DNA of 64,000 bases from Hyphomicrobiales bacterium. GTDB taxonomy: Bacteria > Pseudomonadota > Alphaproteobacteria > Rhizobiales > Rhizobiaceae. The stretch lies in NCBI GenBank assembly GCA_900472175.1, contig UCHD01000005.1, forward strand, positions 310,001-374,000, given 5' to 3'. A model generated the notes under the pieces. It made no database searches. It saw only the letters and a list, made by a program, of their open reading frames with translations, and had not been told where the DNA came from. The translations under genes were made by a program, and so were the position numbers. Shown piece by piece: positions 1 to 7,851 of the stretch (position 1 is the first letter of the stretch; every line of letters begins with the position of its first letter).

Positions 1-213
1 GCGGCGGAAGTAGTAGGAAAGGGCGGTGACGATGGCCACGACGATCAGCGGATGTGGCGTCTGCAGAACCCACAGGATCGCATTCACGACACCCGCAAGG
101 ATCGCCGATACCTGGTCGAAAAAGCCGGTGAAATTGGTGGTCAGCCAGGTGAAGAAACTCTTCGCCCAGCCACCGATGGGAATGCGTCGATCAGGATTGG
201 TTAGCCATTCCAC
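1..213 (-). CDS. choW: Choline ABC transporter permease ChoW (N-terminal part, cut by window edge)
   Basis: Reading the minus strand from a GTG at 213 gives an open frame of 71 codons that runs off the window. The protein starts VEWLTNPDRRIPIGGWAK and continues into a hydrophobic stretch, as in the N-terminus of ChoW/ProW-type permeases of the glycine betaine/choline importer family. No in-frame ATG lies upstream, and AAGGCGA precedes the GTG at a usable distance, so GTG is chosen. The gene follows choX in the same direction, the usual choXWV order, with an intrinsic terminator between them. The role would be the membrane channel of the choline importer. Most transmembrane segments lie outside the window. 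Confidence 0.8.
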   Translation of the reverse strand, partial: MEWLTNPDRRIPIGGWAKSFFTWLTTNFTGFFDQVSAILAGVVNAILWVLQTPHPLIVVAIVTALSYYFRR

Positions 214-272
214 GGGAAAATCGCCTTGGGTCTTGGAGCCAATGATAGGAGCGGAAGCGCGTCAGATGCGCT

Positions 273-300
273 TAAAAAAGGCGGGGACTGAGCCCCGCCT
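273..300 (-). terminator. Intrinsic terminator between choX and choW
   Basis: Read on the minus strand, an 8-bp perfect stem (AGGCGGGG / CCCCGCCT) with a 6-base loop is followed by six T. It sits after the choX stop and before the choW start. Partial termination here would give more binding protein than permease, a common arrangement in ABC importers. Confidence 0.85.
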
Positions 301-312
301 CTGATAGGCCGG

Positions 313-1260
313 TCAGAGACCGAGCGCGGTCTTCACGGCTGGCAGCCCTTCGGCACCGTCCTTGGTGGTAACGCCGGCGAGCCAAGGTTCGATCGCCGTC
401 GGGTTGGCCTTCAGCCACTCGTTGGCTGCAGCTTCCGGATCCTTGCCGTCGTTGAGGATCTTGCCCATGATCTCGTTTTCCATCGGCAGCGAGAACTTCA
501 GGTTGGTGATCAGCTTGCCGACATTCGGGCATTCGGCGGTGTAGCCGGCGCGCACGTTGGTGAAGATGGTCGCGCCGCCGAGGTTGGGTCCAAAAATGTC
601 GTCGCCGCCTGTGAGGTAGGTCAGCTTGAAGTTGGAGTTCATCGGGTGGGGCTCCCAGCCGAGGAAGATGACCGGCTGGCCATCCTTTTCTGCGCGGGCA
701 ACCTGCGCCAGCATGCCCTGTTCGGAGGATTCGACGACTTCAAAACCCTTCAGGCCGAACGTGTCCTTGTCGGTCATGTCGATGATCAGGCGGTTGCCGT
801 CATTGCCGGGCTCGATGCCGTAGATCTTGCCGTCAAGTTCGGCCTTATGGGCGGCGATATCCTTGAAGTCCTTGATGCCGAGTTCGGCACCCTTGGCATT
901 GGTCGCCAGCGTGTATTTGGCGCCCTCGAGGTTCGGGCCGAACGATTCGACCGACTTGTCGTTGAGGAAGGGGCGAACGTCGGCTTCCTGCGTTGGCATC
1001 CAGTTGCCGAGGAAGACGTCGATGTCCTTGTTTTTCAGCGATTGATAGGTGACCGGAACGGAAAGTACCTTGATGTCCGTCTGATAGCCGAGGCCTTTGA
1101 GGACCGAGGAAACGGTCGCCGTGGTCGCGGTGATGTCCGTCCAGCCGACATCAGCGAAGCGGACGGTGCCACAGCTTTCAGGCTCGGCAGCATAGGCGGA
1201 TGTCAGCGCGCTCAGCGATACGGCTGCAGTCAGCATGAATTTCAATGTCAGTCTGGTCAT
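313..1260 (-). CDS. choX: Choline-binding periplasmic protein ChoX
   Basis: This 315-residue protein is the substrate-binding component of a choline ABC importer. Residues 1 to about 22 form a signal peptide ending in AYAAE. The mature part has motifs of the OpuAC-like family: FADVGWTDITAT near the N-terminus, GNWMPTQEADVRPF, and FLGWEPHPMN. The Trp/Tyr residues in these blocks form the aromatic cage for the quaternary amine in characterised ChoX. The ATG at 1260 is preferred over an upstream in-frame start at 1362 because it begins the signal peptide and lies just downstream of a TTGGCG-N17-TAAAAT promoter, which would exclude the longer start. choW follows in the same direction. Confidence 0.92.
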   Translation of the reverse strand: MTRLTLKFMLTAAVSLSALTSAYAAEPESCGTVRFADVGWTDITATTATVSSVLKGLGYQTDIKVLSVPVTYQSLKNKDIDVFLGNWMPTQEADVRPFLNDKSVESFGPNLEGAKYTLATNAKGAELGIKDFKDIAAHKAELDGKIYGIEPGNDGNRLIIDMTDKDTFGLKGFEVVESSEQGMLAQVARAEKDGQPVIFLGWEPHPMNSNFKLTYLTGGDDIFGPNLGGATIFTNVRAGYTAECPNVGKLITNLKFSLPMENEIMGKILNDGKDPEAAANEWLKANPTAIEPWLAGVTTKDGAEGLPAVKTALGL

Positions 1261-1283
1261 CGTGATTATTCCCCTGCCTTTTG

Positions 1284-1312
1284 ATTTTAGCCAATCACCA
1301 AATGTCCGCCAA
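1284..1312 (-). promoter_or_regulatory. Probable sigma-70 promoter of choX
   Basis: On the minus strand TTGGCG (1312-1307) is separated by exactly 17 bases from TAAAAT (1289-1284). The predicted start, near 1277, leaves a short leader before the choX ATG at 1260. Read by eye; no transcript data. Confidence 0.55.
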
Positions 1313-1503
1313 TTCAAGCGCCCTGGTGTTGTCTTGAGTGTATTGGGACATTCGCCGGACACGCCCGCCTAAAGCGACGTGATATGTCGCATTGCTCATG
1401 TTCTGGCGCCTGCCGTCGATTTTCTGTGACTTTCGCGCTTGCGCTCTGGTCTTCCCCGCTTTGTCTGTTCATGAACAACCAACAGCATACAGAAGAGGAC
1501 GCC

Positions 1504-2085
1504 ATGGCAAAACTGTATTTCAGCTACGCCACGATGAACGCAGGCAAATCGACCTTGCTCCTGCAGGCATCGTACAACTATCGCGAACGTGGCATGCGAA
1601 CGGTGATCCTGATTGCAGCCTTTGATGACCGGGCCGGCCAGGGCCGGGTATCGTCGCGGATCGGATTGAGCGAGGACGGTATTGCCTTCACGCATGCCGA
1701 CGACCTCTATGCGCTGATCGAACGCCTGCATGCCGAGGAAACGATCGCTTGTGTCTTTGTTGATGAAGCGCAGTTTCTTGGCGAGGATCAGGTCTGGCAG
1801 CTGGCGCGCATCGCGGACCGCATCGGCATTCCCGTGATGGCCTATGGTCTGCGCACCGATTTCCAGGGCAAGCTGTTTCCCGGCTCAATGGCGCTGCTCG
1901 CCATTGCCGATGAAATGCGCGAAGTCCGCACCATCTGCCATTGCGGCCGCAAGGCGACCATGGTGGTGCGTTTGGATGGAGCCGGAAATGTTGTGCGGGA
2001 AGGGGCTCAGGTCGAAGTCGGCGGGAACGAGAAATATGTCGTCTATTGCCGCCGTCACTGGGAAGACAAGATGAACGAAGCGTGA
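1504..2085 (+). CDS. tdk: Thymidine kinase
   Basis: The 193-residue protein transfers phosphate from ATP to thymidine in the pyrimidine salvage pathway, in the cytoplasm. It shows the P-loop MNAGKST at residues 11-17, the catalytic DEAQF segment near residue 84, and a C-terminal zinc-binding region with a CHCGRKA segment and CRRH. Length fits bacterial type II TdK. The ATG at 1504 has GAAGAGGA upstream. An in-frame ATG at 1471 would add 11 residues and lies in the 12-bp palindrome TGTTCATGAACA. The gene is divergent from choX and appears monocistronic. Confidence 0.93.
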   Translation: MAKLYFSYATMNAGKSTLLLQASYNYRERGMRTVILIAAFDDRAGQGRVSSRIGLSEDGIAFTHADDLYALIERLHAEETIACVFVDEAQFLGEDQVWQLARIADRIGIPVMAYGLRTDFQGKLFPGSMALLAIADEMREVRTICHCGRKATMVVRLDGAGNVVREGAQVEVGGNEKYVVYCRRHWEDKMNEA

Positions 2086-2156
2086 GGCGGACTATCGCCG
2101 GGCAGGCGTGGCGTGCCATGATGGCATCCTTACCTTAGCGTTCCGGGAAATCGTCC

Positions 2157-2564
2157 ATGCTTCTCTCTCCGTCTCTTCCCTTGTCTTTGCGTTTCGCGTC
2201 ATTCGGCCTCTTTCTCTGTCTTGGAGCAAGCCTCGCGCAGGCCGCCGGCAATGCCGAGGCGGGCGCACAGGTTTTCAAGAAATGCGGCGCCTGTCACACC
2301 GCGACCGAGCCGATGAACCGTGTCGGCCCGAGCCTGATGGGCATCGTCGGCCGTCCGGTGGCAACGTTTGCGGGCTACAGCTATTCCAGCGCCATGACGG
2401 CATTTGGCGAGGATGGCAAAGTCTGGGACGAGGAGCGGCTGTCGGAATATCTGCTTAGCCCGAAGGCAATGGTGCCGGGCACCAAGATGTCTTTCCCCGG
2501 TTTGAGAAAGCCGCAGGAGATCGAGGACATCCTTGCCTATCTGAAGACCGCAGTGGCGCAATAG
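2157..2564 (+). CDS. Small periplasmic class I cytochrome c
   Basis: A 135-residue protein with an N-terminal signal peptide (about residues 1-29, ending SLAQAAG) followed by a single-haem class I cytochrome c domain. The haem-attachment motif is CGACH, near residue 43, and the likely axial methionine is in TKMSFPG. The ending DILAYLKT is the usual C-terminal helix. It resembles cytochrome c550/c2-type electron carriers in rhizobia. The redox partner cannot be told from context: the neighbours are tdk and an unrelated uncharacterised operon. Confidence 0.88.
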   Translation: MLLSPSLPLSLRFASFGLFLCLGASLAQAAGNAEAGAQVFKKCGACHTATEPMNRVGPSLMGIVGRPVATFAGYSYSSAMTAFGEDGKVWDEERLSEYLLSPKAMVPGTKMSFPGLRKPQEIEDILAYLKTAVAQ

Positions 2565-2630
2565 GAGCGGCGTTCCGGCGATTGCCCGGCGATAAAGCGA
2601 TTTACGGTTTAAAATCCGCCGATTGCAGAC

Positions 2631-2660
2631 TTGTTCTTCAAATTGCCGCTCCCATTATAT
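2631..2660 (+). promoter_or_regulatory. Possible promoter of the 2731-10273 gene row
   Basis: TTGTTC (2631-2636) and TTATAT (2655-2660) are 18 bases apart, about 70 bases before the first gene of the row. The region is noticeably A/T rich compared with its surroundings. Weak -35; call is tentative. Confidence 0.4.
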
Positions 2661-2730
2661 AAGTTGATGTCATGACTGAATAATTTGGCGACGCGGCGCG
2701 TCTGCACCGGAGCAACCAGGGGGAAAACCG

Positions 2731-3819
2731 ATGGCGACACTTCAGAATTTTGAGAGCGAAATCGAGAAAACCCGCGGCATCGTCGAGCAGATGCGCGGCA
2801 AGATGAACCAGTCGGCCGTCGTGCTCGACCAGTTTGCCAAATCCGACACCAAGCTGGGCGATGCCAATTTCGACATCGAGAATGCCCGCATTCAGGACGT
2901 CATCAACCAGCAGAAGGTGATGGAAGGCAATATTGCTGACCTGATCATCGGCCTGGAAGACGCCACCAATGCCTTCGGTTCCGAATTCGAGAGCATGAAG
3001 AGCTATACCGGCTATGAGAAATTCATCGGCATCTTTTCCAAGCAGAGTGCCCAGCGCATGCGCACCGACCGCGTCCGCAACATGTCGCTGGCCGGCAATC
3101 TGCAGGAATTGCTGGCGAAGTCCGACACCATCGTCGGCATCCTGAAAGAGCAGAAGAGCGTTCTCGATCAGCGCTACAAGACCTCTGAGGCAAGCTTGCT
3201 GCAGGTGATCGAGCGGCGCAAAGGCACGATGGCCAATCTGCAGGAAACCCAGAAGCGCATCGAGGAATTGAACCCGATGCTGATGGACATTGAAAACAAG
3301 ATCGCCGCCTCGACCGATCAGATCTCCCGCACCCAGCTTGAGGGTGAACGTTCGGTGCTGGCCACAGAGTATAATGAGAAGCAGGCCAAGGAGCAGGAAC
3401 TGCTGGCTGAAAGCCAGACATACGAGCGCTACACTTCGATGTTCCAGACCTTCGTCGATTCACTCAACAACCAGATCGCCGCGCAGAACACGCTGATCAA
3501 CAAGCTGACCATCGATACCGAACAGCGCATCGTGCTCTACAAGGCGCTGGAAGATTCCTTGAAGACAGCTGCCCAGCAGGATGTTGCCCACAAGATCAAC
3601 ACGCTCGGCAGCCAGGTCGATACGGCAGCGGAAGAAACCATGGCTGGTATCGGCTCGGCCTCGCAGCGCCATATCGGCGATCTCCTGGAAATGCACGAGA
3701 AGAACATGCTCTCGACCCAGGATATCCAGCGCCGCAAGAAGCTTGCCGACGATGCCTTTGCACGGCGGTTCCAGGCCGTGATGGACAAGCACAATTCGGC
3801 GAACTACGTGAAGCAGTGA
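2731..3819 (+). CDS. Coiled-coil protein, possible remote TelA-family member; first gene of an uncharacterised operon
   Basis: The 362-residue soluble protein is almost entirely polar and helical, with heptad-like repeats and no signal peptide or membrane segment. Its C-terminal third contains a TIDTEQRIVLYKALED block followed by helices around ETMAGIGSASQRHIGDLLEM and a basic RRKKLADDAF stretch. By eye this order recalls the C-terminal part of TelA/KlaA-type toxic-anion-resistance proteins, but the similarity is distant and untested. A good ribosome site (AGGGGG) precedes the ATG. It is the first of five long uncharacterised genes in one direction that include a AAA+ ATPase and a DUF2333-like membrane protein, so a scaffold or substrate role in a membrane-associated ATPase complex is an inference. 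Confidence 0.8.
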   Translation: MATLQNFESEIEKTRGIVEQMRGKMNQSAVVLDQFAKSDTKLGDANFDIENARIQDVINQQKVMEGNIADLIIGLEDATNAFGSEFESMKSYTGYEKFIGIFSKQSAQRMRTDRVRNMSLAGNLQELLAKSDTIVGILKEQKSVLDQRYKTSEASLLQVIERRKGTMANLQETQKRIEELNPMLMDIENKIAASTDQISRTQLEGERSVLATEYNEKQAKEQELLAESQTYERYTSMFQTFVDSLNNQIAAQNTLINKLTIDTEQRIVLYKALEDSLKTAAQQDVAHKINTLGSQVDTAAEETMAGIGSASQRHIGDLLEMHEKNMLSTQDIQRRKKLADDAFARRFQAVMDKHNSANYVKQ

Positions 3820-3848
3820 TGGACGTGCTCGGAGTCTGCCGGGGATTA

Positions 3849-3997
3849 CCCCCCTCTGTCCCTCCGGGACATCTCCCCCGCAAGGGGGGAGATTGGCCGC
3901 ACCGTTTGTGGCAACCTGACATCGATTGGAAGCACTCGAATCCTCTGATGATCTCCCCCCTTGCGGAGGAGATGTCGGCGTCGCCAACAGAGGGGGG
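3849..3997. repeat. MITE-like palindromic intergenic element
   Basis: The spacer between the first two genes of the operon is bounded by an 11-bp perfect terminal inverted repeat: CCCCCCTCTGT at 3849-3859 and ACAGAGGGGGG at 3987-3997. Inside, near each end, are hairpins: ATCTCCCCC-GCAA-GGGGGGAGAT (3871-3893) and a second, less perfect one at about 3950-3973. This is the layout of short non-coding mobile repeats frequent in rhizobial intergenic regions. It carries no gene; small frames across it are ignored. Confidence 0.75.
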
Positions 3998-4027
3998 AAG
4001 CTTCGGCAAGACTCCAGGGTTTCTGAG

Positions 4028-5176
4028 ATGAACGCCGCATCCGAAGGTGCCGTCGGCCAGTATTTTGCATCCATCCGGGCAGCGCTCGGTGGCCTTGAAA
4101 TCTTTCTCGGTGACCGCAACTCGCCGCTCTACCGCGATACGGTGGTCGGCGAGGTCGTCATTCCCTACCTGTCACGGCTGAAGGCGTCCTTTTCCTGCTG
4201 GGAAAATCGCATTGGCTTCATCGAGCAATTCCGTATCTCCCGGGCCGAAAGCGGCTTTCCGGTGTTCCAGAATGTGCTGGAGCTGGAAAATGACCGGCAG
4301 TCGGCCGACAAGCGGCTGGCTGGGATTCCCGCCGTCGATGCGTTGCGCCAGGAAATGGCCGATTTCATTCTGCGGCAAAAGGCGTTTCCGGGTGAACTGC
4401 AGTCACGCATGGCCGAGCGGCTCTATCTCGAGCAGATCGGCAAGGGCGAGATCTTTTCGCCGTTCATCATGCCCGAGACCATCCGTGTCGGCGTCAATCC
4501 GAAGACCATGCGGCCTTATTATGTCGTCTGCTGGGGCGCGTTCGATGGCACAAGCACCTTGCCGATGGTCTACATGTCGGTGATCGAGGATTCGTCGGAA
4601 AAGATCATCAAGCTTCTGGTAACGCCGGACGGCAAGCTCAATCCCGATACGGATATCCCGCTGCCGATCGGTGGATTGCTCAACCCGGATCTTGCCAGCC
4701 GTTTCGACGATTTCGCGCTGAAGAACAGCGCCTATTCGCTGACGCCGGTGACGATCGCCACCAATCTCGACAAGGATTTCGAGGAACTGCATCCCAAGCA
4801 ATTGCGGCGCATTGTGCTTGGGCCGTTCTATTCGGCTGGAATCACCGAGAACAATGCCAAGATCAACGACATCCTGTCGAAGGTCCGCAAGACGGAGAAC
4901 GCCTGGCTGTTGACGTGGACGGTACAGGAGGTGTTTTCGAAAGCCGAGCGGCCGGCCCAGCGCGGCTTCTTCTCATCGACGCCAGCATCGGAAGAATTCC
5001 ATATCGACACCGACAATCTCGAGGCAACCCGCATGGGCGTCAGCTCTTACGAGAAACATGCGCTGGTGCCGCATGACGCCTATCAGGCGCTCTATGCAGC
5101 CGGAGACGCGGCGGCGATTTTCGGTGACTACAAGGTGCATGTGATTTCCGGAAACCAGGTCATCAGCGAGGTCTAG
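4028..5176 (+). CDS. Uncharacterised protein, second gene of the AAA+ operon
   Basis: The 382-residue protein has no signal peptide, no clear membrane segment and no motif that I recognise. The open frame extends upstream to 3926 through the repeat element; ATG 4028 is chosen because it is the first in-frame ATG after the element. Its stop is followed after three bases by the ATG of the AAA+ gene, so the two are almost certainly co-translated. Noticeable features are a C-terminal half with KTENAWLLTWTVQEVFSKAE and a final Tyr-rich segment. The tight coupling suggests that it works with the ATPase, but its function is unknown. Confidence 0.78.
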   Translation: MNAASEGAVGQYFASIRAALGGLEIFLGDRNSPLYRDTVVGEVVIPYLSRLKASFSCWENRIGFIEQFRISRAESGFPVFQNVLELENDRQSADKRLAGIPAVDALRQEMADFILRQKAFPGELQSRMAERLYLEQIGKGEIFSPFIMPETIRVGVNPKTMRPYYVVCWGAFDGTSTLPMVYMSVIEDSSEKIIKLLVTPDGKLNPDTDIPLPIGGLLNPDLASRFDDFALKNSAYSLTPVTIATNLDKDFEELHPKQLRRIVLGPFYSAGITENNAKINDILSKVRKTENAWLLTWTVQEVFSKAERPAQRGFFSSTPASEEFHIDTDNLEATRMGVSSYEKHALVPHDAYQALYAAGDAAAIFGDYKVHVISGNQVISEV

Positions 5177-5179
5177 ACA

Positions 5180-7096
5180 ATGTCACTGAACGCAGGTTTG
5201 ACGACACTGCACGAAGACGACGTCGCCAAGCATCTGTCGGTGGCGCAGGGGCTTGTCACCCGGCTGATCCTGCTAGAAGCGGACGATCCGGCTGCGGGAA
5301 CGGCACTGGCTGGAACCGGCCGCCGCTTTGTCTCCACCGTTTCAACCGGCGGACAGCGCCGCACCCGCGAGGTCGAACTGACGAAGACGATCCAGTCGAT
5401 CCGCTCTGCTGATCCGCTGATGTCGCCCGCCCAGCACGCCTTGCTTTACCGCTCGCGGCGCGGGCTGCAGGTGGCGCTCGCCGTTGCCGATGTGTTTGCC
5501 CGCCAGACCAATCTGGAAGGCCTGCAGTCGCGCAATGCCACAGCGCCGCTCTCAGGCGACGATGCCAGCCAGTTCAAGGCGCTTCTGTCTGCTTCCGCCT
5601 ATATCGCCGCCTTCACTTTCGCTGCCTATCTCGGCGCGACGCTTGCCGGTGAGGGCGAGCCGGTCGAGGATGGCAACGAGCCGGATTTTCTGTTCGATAC
5701 GCCGCAGGATGCGTTGAAGAGCATGATCTCTGCGCTCGACAAGACGATTGCCGGGGCGCCGGATGATGCCGCCCTGACCAGCCGGGCGCGCGCCTTTGCC
5801 CGTGTTGCCATCGAAGGCCTGATCGGCCGCAAGGCGCGCTTCACCGGGCTTGCCAGCTTCGAGAATGTGCATATTCGTCTCGACCAGGACGATTTCACGC
5901 TGAACGGATTCGATGTTGCGCCCGGCGCCAAGCGCGCGCCGCTGGTGATGACCTTCAAGAAGCCGGAAGAGATTATCGGCAACCACATAGCCAAGTATCA
6001 GGCGCTAAAACTCGCCAAGATGCTGATGGCCTATGATTTCGACCGGCAGATGAACCCGTTCGTCGAGCTTGGCGGCTTCCTCTTCACCTTTATCGGCGAC
6101 GGCATGCCGGGCACCGGCAAGACCATTCTCATCCAGATGCTGGCGGGCCTCCTCAACGATTACTGCGAGATCGCCGGTTACGCCTTCCACTACGAGAATT
6201 TCGGCGTCGACCAGATTTCCTCCTATCAGGGGAAATCCGGCCAGAACTGCAAGGCTTTCGTCAACAATGTCATCAACCCGCGGGCCATCGGTTTCGGCAC
6301 CATCGACGATGTCGATCAGGTGGCCGCCAAGCGTTCCGACGATCGCACCTCGGCCGGACAGCACGAGGTGACGGCGGTGTTGATGGAGAGCTTTGCCGGC
6401 GCCTCGACGGTGATCCGCGGCAACTGCACCTTCGGCATGTTCTCCAACTATCCGGAAAATGTCGACGATGCACTGCGCCAGCGCGCCGGTGCCCGCTGGC
6501 TGGTCGATGGACCGCAGTCGGAAGGTGACTATATCGATATTTTTGCCATGCTGGTCGGCAAGAACCACAAGATACCGCTGGGCGAACACCAGCTGTTTGC
6601 CGGACAGGAAATCAAAAAGGCCGTGTCGCAATCCTATGCCGAGCACGCCCGCCCGAAGGAGGAGGGGCTGCTGGCCGTCTGGGAGCGCCATGAAAAGGAA
6701 GAGGGCAAGATCGAGACGCTGGCCGACGTGGGTTCTTACCTGCACATGATCAAAGAGGCCGAGCCACGCTTCACCGGCCGGGCGATCAAGAACATCACTG
6801 ACGCAGTGAAAATGCGGGCGATGGACGTGGACTTGCCGGACGACTGGTTTGCGACGCCGGAAGCCTTCATGCACAAGGCCTATGACGAGAAGAAAGCCAT
6901 GATCGAGACCCTGCGGGGGCCGATCACGCTCGAGATGGTCATGCAGGAAATCAACCGCTATGCCGATAGCGAGTTCCGCTATACCGACAAATCCGACGAT
7001 GCAGCCGTGACCGACATCATCCGCCGCGAACGTCAACGGGAGAAGGCCATCCGCGAGATCGAGGCGATGAAGGCCGATGGGCGCTGGCAGGGATAA
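5180..7096 (+). CDS. AAA+ family ATPase of an uncharacterised operon
   Basis: The 638-residue protein has an N-terminal region of about 290 residues of unknown fold, with a hydrophobic patch near residues 130-150 (SASAYIAAFTFAAYLGATLA) that could touch a membrane. An ATPase domain follows. Walker A is GMPGTGKT around residues 307-314 and a Walker B-like segment is GFGTIDDVDQ around 370-379. Downstream, RQRAGARWLVDGP is suitable for an arginine-finger region and the C-terminus is helical and charged. It starts three bases after the previous gene. I would expect it to be the motor of the five-gene system; partner and substrate are unknown. Confidence 0.85.
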   Translation: MSLNAGLTTLHEDDVAKHLSVAQGLVTRLILLEADDPAAGTALAGTGRRFVSTVSTGGQRRTREVELTKTIQSIRSADPLMSPAQHALLYRSRRGLQVALAVADVFARQTNLEGLQSRNATAPLSGDDASQFKALLSASAYIAAFTFAAYLGATLAGEGEPVEDGNEPDFLFDTPQDALKSMISALDKTIAGAPDDAALTSRARAFARVAIEGLIGRKARFTGLASFENVHIRLDQDDFTLNGFDVAPGAKRAPLVMTFKKPEEIIGNHIAKYQALKLAKMLMAYDFDRQMNPFVELGGFLFTFIGDGMPGTGKTILIQMLAGLLNDYCEIAGYAFHYENFGVDQISSYQGKSGQNCKAFVNNVINPRAIGFGTIDDVDQVAAKRSDDRTSAGQHEVTAVLMESFAGASTVIRGNCTFGMFSNYPENVDDALRQRAGARWLVDGPQSEGDYIDIFAMLVGKNHKIPLGEHQLFAGQEIKKAVSQSYAEHARPKEEGLLAVWERHEKEEGKIETLADVGSYLHMIKEAEPRFTGRAIKNITDAVKMRAMDVDLPDDWFATPEAFMHKAYDEKKAMIETLRGPITLEMVMQEINRYADSEFRYTDKSDDAAVTDIIRRERQREKAIREIEAMKADGRWQG

Positions 7097-7147
7097 AAAT
7101 TAGCTATTGGCGAATTTTCTTGTCTGCATGGGGGCTCTCGGACTAGG

Positions 7148-7414
7148 ATGGCGATGCGTATCATTTATGACAAGCAGGCCGTCAGGGTTCTGATGCGCAT
7201 GCCGGCAACAGATGCGAAGCGGATACGGCAGAAGGTGCAGCAGTATGCTGAAAATCCAGCACTGCTCGCCAACAACGTCAAGAAATTGCAAGGCGTGGAC
7301 TATTATCGTCTTCGAGTGGGCGACTGGCGGGTGATTTTTACGGAAGACGGATTGATCATCGATGTCATCAGGATCGCTACTCGCGGCGAAGCCTATAAGG
7401 GGTTGGAGCGATGA
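7148..7414 (+). CDS. RelE/ParE-superfamily toxin
   Basis: This 88-residue basic protein has the RelE-family ending: VKKLQGVDYYRLRVGDWRVIF followed by a strand and a short C-terminal tail. Family members are mRNA interferases or gyrase poisons; which applies here cannot be told. The ATG at 7148 is used, but a second ATG at 7154 is about as likely because AGGA precedes it. The stop overlaps the start of the XRE antitoxin by four bases, giving toxin-first order as in HigBA. The pair sits inside an otherwise continuous operon between a AAA+ gene and a partner gene, and its base composition appears less GC-rich than its neighbours. Confidence 0.88.
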   Translation: MAMRIIYDKQAVRVLMRMPATDAKRIRQKVQQYAENPALLANNVKKLQGVDYYRLRVGDWRVIFTEDGLIIDVIRIATRGEAYKGLER

Positions 7415-7827
7415 ATACGCCTGTTTCTTTCACAACGCCCAATGGCGAAGAGTTGGTTGTTCTCAGTCGCAACGATTACGAGTTGCTACTCCGGCAATCA
7501 GAGCTTGCCGATGATCTTGAAGATTTGCTGGCGGTAAAGGCCTACGAAGCCAGGGTAGCTGCCGGAGAGAATGACGGCATCCCCATGGAATTCGTTGGTC
7601 GCCTGATAGACGGGGAAAATCCGGTCAGGGTCTGGCGGGAGGTCCGCGGGCTATCGGCCAAGGATTTGGCGGCTGCCGCTGGTATCAGCGCTGCTTATAT
7701 CTCTGAGATCGAAACGGGGAAAAAGGAGGGTAGTATTTCGGTGCTGAAAGCAATCTCCAAGGTCCTTCGCATTGACCTGGACGATTTGGTCTGGTCCCGC
7801 GACGAAACACAGCCCAAAAATGGCTGA
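7411..7827 (+). CDS. XRE-family antitoxin with Phd-like N-terminus
   Basis: The 138-residue protein pairs with the RelE-like toxin. Residues 1-30 (for example GEELVVLSRNDYELLL) look like the toxin-binding or DNA-binding strand of Phd-type antitoxins. Residues about 72-130 form a helix-turn-helix of the Cro/C1 type: LSAKDLAAAAGISAAYISEIETGKK. It should repress the pair by binding upstream of 7148 and neutralise the toxin. The next gene of the host operon begins only 24 bases after its stop, so readthrough from the toxin-antitoxin promoter is likely to reach 7852-10273. Confidence 0.9.
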   Translation: MNTPVSFTTPNGEELVVLSRNDYELLLRQSELADDLEDLLAVKAYEARVAAGENDGIPMEFVGRLIDGENPVRVWREVRGLSAKDLAAAAGISAAYISEIETGKKEGSISVLKAISKVLRIDLDDLVWSRDETQPKNG

Positions 7828-7851
7828 TCAACGGGAAGTCGCAGAACACGC

